The position numbers and the translations under genes are program-made. From assembly GCF_028769735.1 (NCBI RefSeq), contig NC_088171.1, forward strand, positions 127,323,533 through 127,387,532: 64,000 bases of DNA, given 5' to 3'. This DNA comes from Zonotrichia leucophrys gambelii (Eukaryota; Chordata; Aves; Passeriformes; Passerellidae). The notes below the pieces were generated by a model, which was given only the letters and a program-made list of their open reading frames with translations, did no database searches and had not been told where the DNA came from. Shown piece after piece: positions 24,643 to 35,832 of the stretch (position 1 is its first letter; every line of letters begins with the position of its first letter).

Positions 24643-25697
24643 TGTGTTGGGTTTTTAAAGCCAAGCTTTCGTATGCAGGAAGTGGGGGGAGGGGGCATGC
24701 AGAAGTTGGAGAGGTGCAGGGGTGGCTTCTGTGGGAAGCAGCTGGCAGCTTCCTCCGTGTCCGACTGAGCCCATCCCTGATGGCTCCAAAGATGCACCGT
24801 GCCACTGCCCACGGCTGGGCCAATTAGAAATGCTGCTAATTACTCTGTGATAACAGATCTAGGAAGACATTTAACAAAGACTGGCAGCTGTAATTGTGTC
24901 CAGAGCAGAGCAGAGTGAGAGTATATGAGGAACAACTCTGGAGACCAAGGTCAATGGAGAAGGAGGGAAAGAAGGTGCTCCAGTCTTATGGAAGCTGAGA
25001 TTCCTCTGCAGACTACGGGGAGGCAACTCTGCCCTGCAGCCTGTTTTGGTCCAAAGGGATGCAGAGGTCCACCCACAGCTGTGGATGAGACCCTCACTGG
25101 AGCTGTGGATGCCTGGAGGAGGCTGTGGCCCTGTGGAAGAGCCAGGGCAGAGGGGGCCCTGCCCCCAGGCTGGAGCAGCTGTCCTTGGAGGGCTGCACCC
25201 ATGGCAGGGTGACCCACACTGCAGCAGTGCTGGGAGCACAGCTGCCCATGGGAGGGACTCACCCTGCAGCTGTTCACAAAGAGCTGCTGCTCCAATGGAC
25301 TCACTTTGGAGAGGTTCATGGAGAACTGTCTTCTGTGAGAGGGACACCCCTCTTCTCCCTGAGCAGCATGAGAAGCCCCAGGTGATGAACTGACCCCATT
25401 CCTGCCTCCTTGAGCTGCTAGAGGATGAGGTAGATCTAGGAAGGGGTGAGGAGAAGATGTTTTCAAGGTTTTATTTTACTTGTCATCATCCTGTTCTGCT
25501 TTTGTTAGCAATAAATTCAATTAATGTCTCTAACTCGAGCCTGTTCTCCCCATGATGGTATTTGATAAGGGATCTCTCCCAGTCCTTAACCCATGAACCC
25601 CTATATATATATATATCTTCTTTGTCTAGCTGCTGAGGGGAGTGAGAGAGAGTGGCTTTAGTGGGTGCCTGGCATCCAGAAGGGTCAGCCCACTACA
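24643..25697 (+). mobile_element. ERVL-like solo LTR, about 1.05 kb
   Basis: Begins TGTGTTGGG and ends CCCACTACA, near-perfect inverted termini of the TG...CA type. It has an AATAAA signal at 25510-25515 and the characteristic 3' part of a common avian LTR group (ending 'gtgggtgcctggcatccaga', then cccactaca). The flanks are caggt (24638-24642) and catgt (25698-25702), a 5-bp target duplication with one mismatch, as expected for an old ERVL or gammaretrovirus-like insertion. It includes a (TA) run at 25602-25616. No internal retroviral genes accompany it. The GC-moderate middle produces several chance frames of 115-171 codons on both strands. Confidence 0.75.
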
Positions 25698-27167
25698 CAT
25701 GTTCACTAATTCTCCTCATTCTCCTCATTCTCTGTACTACTAAGACATGAGACACACTATATTCTCTAGTCCAGCCACCAGTACACCATGTATTATAAAA
25801 AGTTGTAAGCTATGCAGGAGGCATAACTGTACAAAGTGAGGGGGGGAGTTATGTAATTCTTTCAGCTGAAGCTATCGATCTTGAGATAGACAGCAGGGCA
25901 AATAGAAAAGGCAGTCTTCTGAATGCAGACTCAGATTTGGGATAACAGTGGGATAATGTATTTCTGGCTGCATCTGGATCTCTGCAGGAGCAGTAGGCAG
26001 CCTCTGGAGAATTTCCTGGAACAGTTTGCACCTTTACCAGCATACAGATCTGGGTAAATCAGGAGCCTGAAAGATGTCCTGAGTTTCAGGAGAGTAGCTT
26101 CCAGCTGGGGATTCTTACTGTCTAGGGAGTTCAGAACACTCTTCATCATGAGAACAAATCTTAAAATACTGGCAAAGAAAACATGGATTTTTCTGCAGTC
26201 TGTATTATCATTCTGCTCAAATCTATCACATATGGGTAATTGTACTATAACTCTCACACTTCTCTTTGTTTATAAGGAATCTCTTTAGAACTTATCAAAT
26301 ATAGTTCCTTTTCACAACGAGAGACAAACATTTATGGATTTTCCTCACTCAAACCACAGTGTTGTAAATGGCATGAAATTTTTATATATATATATATACA
26401 CACACATATATATATACACATATAAAGCCTAAGATAGCAAGTTCCAGCTTTCACAAGACCATAATCACCCAGATGCAGATTATCAAGTTGGACATTAGCA
26501 AGTAAGTGGTGGCTGCATCTGCTGTACCAGCCAGTGAACTATATTTAGATGTAGACACCCATCTGAATATTGAAAGCTGTTCTTTTCTTCTTCAAGTTTT
26601 GCTCAGCAGAAATATCCATAGAGTTGCATCTTGTTCCTATGCAGCAGCAAAGATTTAAATATCTGCTGTGCTGCTGTGTCCCATGAGACAGAAGGGGACC
26701 AATTCCTCATTGCTCAGAAAATGTGCAGCTTTGCACTCCATGCAAAGCACAGCGCTCTATCAATCTCTCTTCATATTGCTTGAGGATGCTCTAGTGAGTC
26801 TGTATTTGTCAAATACATCCCCTATAATTCCATATTGCTGATGAGCTAAGGCTCTGACATACCATTGATTGCTTCTGGCTCTCAGACTTTCACCTCAGCC
26901 CTCCCAGCTGTCTCCTCTCAGTGTTGTTTTCACCCTTCTCCTTGACAGCAATATTCAGATTCTCTGCTGTCTCCTTGTATAGCTCAAAGGTACATTCTAG
27001 CATCCTTATCTTTTGAGTTCATTGTCCTAGGGAATTTTTCCACATAGTGGAGTAACCAGGCTTCCTGTGCAGTGGAAAGAATATTCCTCCTTTTTTTCCT
27101 TTGCTTACAGGACAAAGTTTATTTTCAAGGGATACAACTTGGATGTTTGAGTATCGTAGACTGATCT
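25698..27167. other. Noncoding stretch with a TA/CA microsatellite
   Basis: No repeat family or gene recognised apart from the dinucleotide run at 26383-26424. A GTAAGT donor near 26511 follows a 44-nt open stretch behind a modest acceptor, too little to call. Confidence 0.4.
26383..26424. repeat. TA/CA dinucleotide microsatellite
   Basis: Alternating blocks of (TA)n, (CA)n, (TA)n and (CA)n make one compound microsatellite of about 42 bp, probably polymorphic in length. Confidence 0.95.
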
Positions 27168-27705
27168 TAGAATCATAGAATGGGATAAGTTCGAAGGCAC
27201 CTAGAAGGTCATCCAGTTCAATCCAGCTGCCATGGGCCAGGGACACCTTCATCTACACCAGGTTGCTCAAAGCTCCCTCCAGCCTGGCCTCTCCTACACT
27301 CTCAGTAATGGGCCATGCACACAGTTTCTCTGGGCAGCTTGTTCCAGTGCCTCATCACAGTCAGAAGGAAAAATTTCTTCCTAATATCTAATCTAAACCC
27401 CACTGTCTTTCAGTTAAATCTCTTCCTTACCTACCCCTGTAAAGACCCTCCCCAACACTCTTGCGGGCCCTTTTTTAGGTACGCTCTCAGCCTGTCTTCA
27501 GAGAAGAAGTACTCCAGCCTTCTGATCCCCTTTGTAGCACTTCTCTGGATTCAGTCCAAGGCATCCACATACTGTTTATGTTGCATCCAGAACTGGATGA
27601 AGTACTCCAGGTGCTGCTCTCACCAGAGTGAAGTAGAGAGGTAAAATCACCTCCCTTGATCTCTGGCCATGCTGCTTTTGATGCAGACCAGGGTGTAGAA
27701 TCACA
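27168..27705 (-). repeat. CR1 LINE fragment, antisense, internally deleted
   Basis: Starts with the inverted tail (cttagaatcatagaatggg) and continues through the 3' UTR and into the end of the reverse-transcriptase frame ('ctccaggtgctgctctcacc', 'gtagagaggtaaaatcacct', 'ctgcttttgatgcag'). The block expected between 'gggccctttttta' and 'ctcagcctgtcttcag' is missing, so the copy has an internal deletion near 27475. No intact frame. Confidence 0.93.
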
Positions 27706-29665
27706 TGAGGCATGCACAGAGAGAATCCAGCTATCAGTCTGTGGTCCAAATGGGAGAAGTTCTTCAGAGTAACAGAAAATATTGTGTGATTAATATGTGT
27801 AAAGGTCTGCTCAAGGCAAGAGATTTTGGGTTAGAGTGAAGAAGCACAAAATAAAACCAGATGACTGATGCTTCATTCTGCATTTGATTGGAAAGGGGAC
27901 TAGCTACCAACAAACTGAAAGTACAGAAATTCCAGGGTGGGGATAACAATGGTAGTATCGGAAATAAAGCAGGGAACTCTGGCACATGAATGTGGGGCAC
28001 ATAATTCTCCTTTCCCCTCCCTCCTCCACTTTTGGAGGGAATGAGAACATAAAACAAAGAACATTTTTGTTAGGACAGGAAAATAAGACATAGGGATAGA
28101 GACATAGGAATTTCCATAAGGAATAACTGAGACATTTACATGAATTCCCTGGAATGAAGGGGGAAGAGAAGGATTCACAAGGCATATGATAATAGACTTA
28201 GAGGAAATAGTCTAAATAGTGTTTACTGAGCTCAGACTTTTCAGCTGCAGCTCAGTAATGATCTCTTGGAGTCATTGTTGACCATCTCTGGAGCTCCCAC
28301 TTTGATGTGTAGCAGAGGTCAAAAAAGCCAACGAAGGGTTTGGCATCCTTGGGAGTGGAGGCTGGGCTTCATCTGTTACCGTGAAGGACAGAGCTGGAAA
28401 AGATAAAAGAAAAGCAACTGGCATGAGCAGCAAACTGTCTTGTGAGGGGAGAGTGAAATGGTTGGGATTTTTCCATGTGAAGAGAAGCATGAAGGGCCAT
28501 GTGGCTGGGATTTACAAAGCTGTGAAAGCAGTACATAAGACGAAAAGTGGATGAGAATGATTTTTCACCAAATCCCACAGTACTGCATAAACTCAGTGAA
28601 AATACTGAAACACTGATGAAAGAAAGCACTTTCACCCCCTCGCCTGGACAGTGATCTTCTGGAATGTATAACCCCAAGAAGCTCTGTAGGCAGACCAGCA
28701 GGCTCAAAAAAGGATCGGCAAAACCCATAGGCAATATTTGTGTGAAAGGCCAGGGAGTGCCTTCACTACTTGGAACCCAAGGACTGTGAATTCTAGGGCA
28801 GTACTAGGGGAACAGACTTCAAAATTTTAGTCTTATATACTGTCTTATAATAGTGTCTCCTTCTGTTACTGCTGGGGCTGTATGCTGGGCTAGATAATAC
28901 CTATGATAAAATCAGTTGTAGCAAATTATGTGTGATCCCCAGGATGGATCATATCCATGCTTTGAACCATGAGAGTGATCTCTGTTAACTCTGCAGGTAG
29001 CTGATGGTGCGATGCTGTTTTTTAGAATTTAAGGGTTATGCAACAAAATCTTTCTTTATGTTTGGTAAACCAAGATGTTATATAAAAATTCCTACTTCCA
29101 CTATTAATATTCATTAGGCATTAAGCCTTTGGAGGCTTGCTATAAATAGCCTTCCCTGAACTGGAATTCACAGTGGCCAAAATCCTATCTTCCCATCTAT
29201 GTCCTGAATACACAGATACCTTGCAGGAGCTATTCAGAAGATTTCTATAGAAGGGTCTAACCATATCCCATAATTCTTGATAATTGGTGGCTGTTATCAA
29301 TGACTGTTACTCCCATTTAGCACCCAAGGGGTTTTGCTACCATATGCTCCATAAGAAATGGCCAGTGGACTTGAGTGGTTGGAAATCCTTGGAAATACAT
29401 CCTTCTGTAATTCATTATCTTTATGGTATGCTTTCTCCTTCCCTGATCATGTCAAATATCCATTTTTGTTGCTAACAGCTCAGAGCAGCAGTTTTTGGTC
29501 CATGAGAGAAAAGCAGTGACAACCAACAGATTTTCTATGGCCTCCTGATAGAGGAGTTTGATAAGAGCACAGCTGTAAGGGTTCATCCTGCCATTGCTAC
29601 ACAAACAATGCACTGACACCAATGCAAGTGTTGCCCAGTGAACAGGTCTGTATTCTTTGTTGCAG
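27706..29665. other. Noncoding stretch, nothing recognised
   Basis: Overlapping frames of 70-120 codons on the minus strand (27764-28734) show no domain, no splice-bounded structure and no homology that I recognise. No repeat family was identified, though an old, diverged one could be present. Confidence 0.35.
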
Positions 29666-29823
29666 GAAGGTTTTGTATGCAAGAAATAGAATTGTTAGAA
29701 GAAACAACTCAAAACATAGCTGGATTTCAAGCAACAAATTTCATATTAATTCCTCATGAAAGTGAAGGGGAAATAGCTTTATATACTAATATAGGAAGAA
29801 TATGGAATGTGTTTTTATTCAGA
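29666..29823 (+). CDS. Candidate internal coding exon, unidentified protein
   Basis: A strong acceptor (tctgtattctttgttgcag) ends at 29665 and a consensus donor GTAAGT starts at 29824. The 158-nt exon is open in one frame: two leading bases, then 52 codons ending in a complete Arg codon. Key stretches are QEIELLEETTQN (acidic, helix-like), GFQATNFILIPHESEGEI, and a hydrophobic NVFLFR end. Composition is varied and protein-like, not low-complexity. I recognise no family. It lies on the opposite strand from the CpG-island gene model, so it would belong to another gene or to a plus-strand gene starting in the same island. Chance is possible, because similar acceptor/donor pairs do occur in AT-rich DNA. 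Confidence 0.35.
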
Positions 29824-30850
29824 GTAAGTTCAGCATTTCCAGCATTTGAAATTTGTTGACAATCATCATCTCAGATATTTTCTTTATTGTAATCAATATT
29901 TTTCTCCCAATCAATCTGAAGTAATCTACTTTTTATGCCCTTTATGGGCTTTGAAGGTTTTTTTCCCTTAGACATTGAATTTAAATATCCATCCTTGACT
30001 TCTTTAACTGAAAGTTCTATCAGGCAGTTGGGAACTTAGAAGTGAATATTTTACTGTAAAATTTTTTGTGTGTTGTTCTCAGTAGTATATAGGAAACTCT
30101 TTCAGTTCTTGCATTACTTTCACACATTATACAAATTTATATACATGAGATTATTTTGCTTTGTTTTCAAAGAAACCAATAATTGAACAAGGTGTTGTAA
30201 AAACAGTCACAGGCTTGTATTACTGTGGAGATTTATTAAATGCTTCAGAAAGGTTTTCTTAGATCTCTTCAGTAATAAAATTAAATGTAGATCAGTTCCA
30301 GGCTTCCTTCAACATTACTCAAGCTGAGCCCCTGCGAAATAGAAAATCACAGCTTTTCTGTTATTTAATTATTTTAGGGCATACCCAAAATAAGAAGAGA
30401 ATATGAGATTTTTAATGTGGGAAGAAGTGCATGTGTGGAGTACTGTGCTCCAGGAAGCTGCTGGAATATCTGCCTCAGAGTGCAGCAGTAAAAGCCGTGT
30501 GCTATTAATGCTGCTATTAAAAACTAGAGAGAAGTGCAGCATAATGCTTTGAGATCAATATTCAATCTAATATGGTCCCTTGCTTTCCCTCAGTAATCTC
30601 TAACAAGTCATATGCTTGTTTACAAAGGAAGATGAGGTCTGGTAGTCAGCAGAGCCTGGCCAGCAGCATGCACCAACATGACTGAGCCATTGGTTGTCTT
30701 CTGTAAATCAGTACAAAGACCAGAAGTGTGCTGAGATCATCTATGATTTCAAGAAACCATATATTCCTCTATTCTAAAAGCTAACAGCAATCAAGGTATG
30801 ATCATCTTTAAAAGGTATAGCAGATAGGGCCAGGCGTTCAGAAGATCTCG
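29824..30850. other. Noncoding stretch, nothing recognised
   Basis: AT-rich, with no repeat family or exon that I can support. Ends at the start of the next LTR. Confidence 0.4.
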
Positions 30851-31161
30851 TGATGTTACGGGAAGACAGGGCCCCTGTTCCCTTAGATAAGAAAATTAAC
30901 ATAGGAATGCAGCCCCCTAAACCAGATGCCAGTAATTTTCCATTTGCCCAGTAACTTTCCATCCCTTACTAACCATAGATGGTAAAGACAGACCCCCTTT
31001 TGACGTAGAAGCCCCTTAGACTATAAAACCCCACTAGAAGAGAGAATAAAGGCCTTTGATCGTCCACCACGTGTGTGTTAGCGTGTTTCTTAGGCCCGAG
31101 CAGCCCTGGAGAATGGGCCGCCGTGCTGTCTCTTGAAACCAGGTCGCCTTTGCCTTGTATC
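30851..31161 (+). mobile_element. Solo LTR of an ERVK-like retrovirus
   Basis: Shows compact LTR organisation: possible 5' end TGATGTTACGGG at 30851, TATAAAA at 31022-31028 and AATAAA at 31045-31050 (spaced about 20 bp, as in short R regions). A GC-richer U5-like part ('gcccgagcagccctggagaa') ends near 31161 in ...TATCA. Both ends are approximate and no target duplication was matched. No internal genes follow. An 'open' frame starting inside it (31075-31308) is incidental. Confidence 0.65.
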
Positions 31162-34100
31162 AGAAGGCAACAAAAAGGGTGGCCTTTAATAACTAGCAGA
31201 AATGGAACAGCTTTGGAACTAATTAAAAATTTTCCTTCCATGCAATTTCCATGTGGATTTATAAAGCAAAAGCCATTAATAAAAAAACCAGTCAACAATA
31301 ACAAATAAAGAAAAATTAAGGTTTTCAGTAACCTTTATTAAAAAAAAACTTGCTGAAAATAGCAATATTTTACAGATGCTGTTCTAAGGAGAATCATTTA
31401 TATGCTTAAAAAAGAAAGACATGACAGTGTTTCATAAAGCTTTATGAATTTTCAATAAACTTTGGAAAGCGTGGCTTTTAACCGCCTAGAAAACTGGTGC
31501 CACCATTTAAAATAAATCTCAACAAACAATGTAAACTAGAACCAATTGAAAAATAAATGTGAAATCTCACTTGTTAAATGTTACATGTCATCCCTGATAT
31601 TCTAAGTCTGGGAGAAAAATACAGAGTTGCAGTAAGCCAAAAGGTAAACTACTTCTGAGCTTGTTTAAGGATAGATGCAAAATTTAAATTCAAGTCACTG
31701 GAGAAAATTATTTTAGCTAAATGAAAATCTAGATCTATAGCATATGTGCTGTTATATAATGTCATATAGGTTGCCCAAAAATAGCTGGTCAGGGTATGTA
31801 CTTGAAGTGGCATTTCAGTGTTTGTATTCAGGCATCATGCAGGGCTGGCATCCAGCAAAAGCAATGTTAAGGACCATGGAGGATAAGGCAAGGAAGGCAC
31901 AAAAAAGACCATGAAACTTTAATGCATTGTAGAGTTTGCTGAGATATTAATGAAGATACCTGATTGAATGTGCCCCATAAGCACTTCACTCATGGAATCA
32001 CTGTGAAAAAGTTGCCTTGAGATTTGGTAATTTCACCTTGGGCATAACCAGCCAAACTTCTTTTGCATGTTTTGCGTAAGCTTTAAGAAAAACTACCTAG
32101 AATGAAGCATTAACTCCAACTGCTAGCTGTCATGGGTGTCCTTGGGAGTTTGTGGACAAAATATCAAGGCGGTGGAAGTTCTGCTGTTGATGCTACTGAA
32201 AATCAAATGGGTGTTTTAGGATCAGGGAGCCCCCAGACATGCTGGTCTGGGGAAGGAAGCATCATGACGTCCATGTACTTCTGTGTGGAGGTAAAAAATG
32301 GAATGACTGGATTGCAGAACTGACATGGCTGATCTCAGACAATGCAAACATATCTCAGCTGCTGAAAATGCCTTATTCAACTCCAGCTTTGTTTGAAGCT
32401 AGACTAGAAAAACAAATAGACGAGCAAATTCTCCAGCTACCATAAAATACTGAACTAGTGTAAATAAAAATTAAAATTGTCTATATTTTGATAGAAATTA
32501 CATAAGAACACACCAAATTAAATTGAAAAAGGGGAGAAATGGGGATGCTTAGGAAAAAATCCTAGTGTTTCTTTTTATTTGAAATTTTAAAAAGAAAAAA
32601 ATCTCTGCTACACAATTTGACCTTGACATTATAGAATCTGATTTCCTTTTCTTTAAAATATGTATAGATAATTTTTTTTAAAATTTCAATATAAGACCAA
32701 AATTATTCAAAATTATGCAAGTGAAATAGTTCAGAATTTTTCAATTCCATGTTGGACAGAAAGGTGGAAAAATACAGAGGTACTTCCTTTATTGAACCCA
32801 GCTTTTAAAGGTTTTAATTCTGTATCTTTTTTTTTTGATAAAATATTCACAATAAATTTTCCCATACTTAAGACCTGTATGTCCATACCACTTTTTGTTG
32901 CCACTGTGAGTTTCTGGTCCCCATTATCTTTTCTTTGCTGAATGATTCAGAGGTAAACGGCAGCAAACAACCCCAATCATATTTTTAAGCAGTATTTAAG
33001 CCAATGCAAACGGGGGCTCTGATGGTGCTTCTGTTACAGCAAAAACCTGCTGTTTCTCAGCAGGCTGGACATTTCTGGCATCTTCTGCTTTTGGGGCCTG
33101 CTTTGCAAATAGTTTTAGAAATGAAGATAGAGCATTTGCAAAAACAAGTAGAAGGGTCACAGGTGCACATTACTGGCTGTTTTGATTGTGGATTTTCAAA
33201 GATTCTGAGTCACTGTAGATATTTTTGGCTGTGCTTTTAACCACTATTTCTGCTACATTGCCTAGATCGAAATTATTTTAATAGTGGTTTGATCTTGGTG
33301 CTCATTTGCATTTAGATCCTTTGTCAAACAAGTAAATCTCTCAAACTTCTTTCAATACACAGAACTTTAGCTACCTGATTCTTGTCGCATTAAGCCTGCA
33401 TTTTAAAAGGCATATTCCTTATATGTCTTAGGACAGAAATCTCTTTAATTACATTTTTGGATGTATTGTGTGTGATATACAATTACCAATTGCATTGTTG
33501 TAAATTCCAAAAGGGGGCTGATAGAAAATTTGTGTGGCTTTGTAAAACAAATTCCTGTGTTACTACTGTTCTTTTATATCCTAAAACATCATATACTATT
33601 TATTTTTAACTCAAAGAAGGTTTCTGTACGAGAGGCTGAAGTATAATTTCTGCTCTTACAGACAAAATAAAGTTTAAATTTTACAAAATTATAGAAATTT
33701 TTAGAAAAACATCAGTTCTATTCAGGTTTGTCTTCAATCCTTGCTCACTTGTGAGTTCCAAAAGCAAAACATAATTTTTATCTGTAAATTGATGATCATG
33801 GGGGATTGCCTCCAAATTACAGGTTTCTTTCTGATTTATATATTTTGATTGAGCTTTTAATTGAAGAACAATAATTTTTGGAGATATTTCAGAAAAGACA
33901 TATTAGTAGGAAAAATCCCAGGGGGCAAAAACCTGAAAAGTTTTACAAATATAGGTCTAACAGATCTTTTCTATTTCTGATTTTTGCATGTCCTCACCTA
34001 AATCCATAAATATAACCAACTCACTCTTTGACAATAATTACTGATGTAAAGTGGAATAGGTATTACAAAGTTTTACCAGGAACATGGAATGTTCACTGAG

Positions 34101-35487
34101 TGAGAAAAGGAAGAGCAGTTTAGCTTGTTTAGCTTTGCAAAGCAGAGGCTGAGAGGAGAGATTTTTGTTTTCCCTAAATATACAAGAGGAACTGTCATTA
34201 ACAAGAGGAAGAACAACATCATTCTCTGAGGGCAAATGTTGGTAGAGGAATAAATCACTAAATATCAGCTATATATACATACACAATAAAAAGGGAAAAG
34301 GATCCTTGTATGACAAAGCAATAAGTTTCAGGAAATTTCATGGACAGGACTGTGCAATCTGTCTGCTTATAAAGCCAAGGTTGGAAACCAATGACTGGAG
34401 AGGTCTTTCATTTCCTCTGTTTCTGTCCTCTAGGCAGCCCTGGTCAAAAATTGCATTTTTTAAGTTCCTGGGAGATTGGACAACATGGGGAAGAGATTGT
34501 GAACCAAATCAATTTTTGATTAAAATTTTATATGTGATACTAATATTGTAAATCAGAAATTTCATTCCTATAAATTATAAAGCATGCTGGAATCTCTGCT
34601 CGTTTTCATCTTAAGGCTCTAACTCTCATTAGGGTTTATATTTTTCTGCCTCTGGGTATAATTTATTGGTTTGCTTTTTTGCTCCTTTGTGAAGAAAAGG
34701 AAAGGATGTATACAACTCTAAAGAACATGTGAATTCTGAAAAGGATTGAAAATAGCACACACAGAGAAACTGTTGAGTATTCTTTTTTTTTTCCTTCCTG
34801 CAAGTAGTTTATTTTATTATATCCCAACTATTCTTAAATTCAAACTTAAATTCTATTATGATTGAGTCCAGTTCTCTTTACTGAAGTGAAATCCTCATCA
34901 GCCTTCAAGAGAAAGTAACCCAACTGAATATGCTGTCATGGCCTGTTCCTGTTTGCTATTTAATTAATTCTTGTGAGAGCTGGACTCTGACAATCCCACT
35001 GGGTGGCCAAATACTTTGGAAGTGATTTTAAACTAAAACTAGTCAGGTTGAGGGACATGGGACGTCAATGATAAAATGCCTTGATCAGATGGATCAGAAT
35101 ATGCTGACTGACAGTAAAAAAAAAAACCAAACCAAACTAAACCAAAAAAACAACAATAATAACCCCAGAATTTTGGAGCATCCTGGTGATTTGAATTCAA
35201 ACTCCTTTTGTAACATGGGCTTCCTCTATGTTTTCAACTAAGCTGCTGAGGCCTATTTCAATGTGTGTGTGTGTCTGTAACACCCATATTGTACACTCTC
35301 AGTCTTAAGGTGTCCTCCAGAGTTCATAGCCCTGTGTTACATGCTCATAATTGGGAAGAGTTTGCAGCCTGAGGATGATGTTCACAAATGAGGGGAACCA
35401 CTTAAGCAAACCAGTGAGAAGCTCCAGGGAGGGATATCAGGAAGGAGCTGTATTCCTCACAGTTAATGAAAATGTAATTCTGTGCAG
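31162..35487. other. AT-rich stretch with unresolved exon-like islands
   Basis: Mostly AT-rich noncoding DNA. Two patches stand out: a GC-richer segment at 32110-32445 with two long plus-strand frames, and a 123-nt acceptor/donor-bounded open segment at 33040-33162. Both are discussed as findings. A short (TG) run lies at 35262-35274. Confidence 0.35.
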
Positions 35488-35493
35488 TATGGT

Positions 35494-35826
35494 TGTCGCA
35501 GACATCTTTTCATGAAAAATCCTTTCCTTAGGATTTTTCCTCCTATGCAACAGGTGGATCTGTGATTGGCTTATGTTGGTTGGTTTGTAATTAATGGCCA
35601 ATCACAGTCAGCTGCCTTGGACTCTCTGTCCGAGATAGAAGCTTTGTTATCATTCTTTCTGATGCTATTCTTCTCTTAGCTAGCCTTCTGGTGAAACATT
35701 TCTTCTATTCTTTTAGTATCATTTTAATGTGATATATATCATAAAATAATAAATCAAGCCTTCTGAAACATGGAGTCAGATCTCCGTCTCTTCCCTCATC
35801 CAAGAACCCCTGTGAACACCGTCACA
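35494..35826 (+). mobile_element. ERVK-like solo LTR with perfect 6-bp target duplication
   Basis: A 333-bp element beginning TGTCGCAGAC and ending ACCGTCACA, flanked on both sides by the identical hexamer TATGGT (35488-35493 and 35827-35832). A polyadenylation signal AATAAA lies at 35748-35753, and an internal inverted repeat (aaaaatcc...ggattttt) lies near the 5' end. TG...CA ends with a 6-bp duplication are the hallmark of class II (beta-/alpharetrovirus-like, ERVK) integration. Only the LTR remains, so the internal genes were lost by recombination between the two LTRs. Confidence 0.9.
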
Positions 35827-35832
35827 TATGGT

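Noticed and set aside
24871..25466. Several frames of 86-171 codons on both strands
   Set aside because: They lie inside the ERVL-like LTR, overlap each other on both strands and match no retroviral protein.
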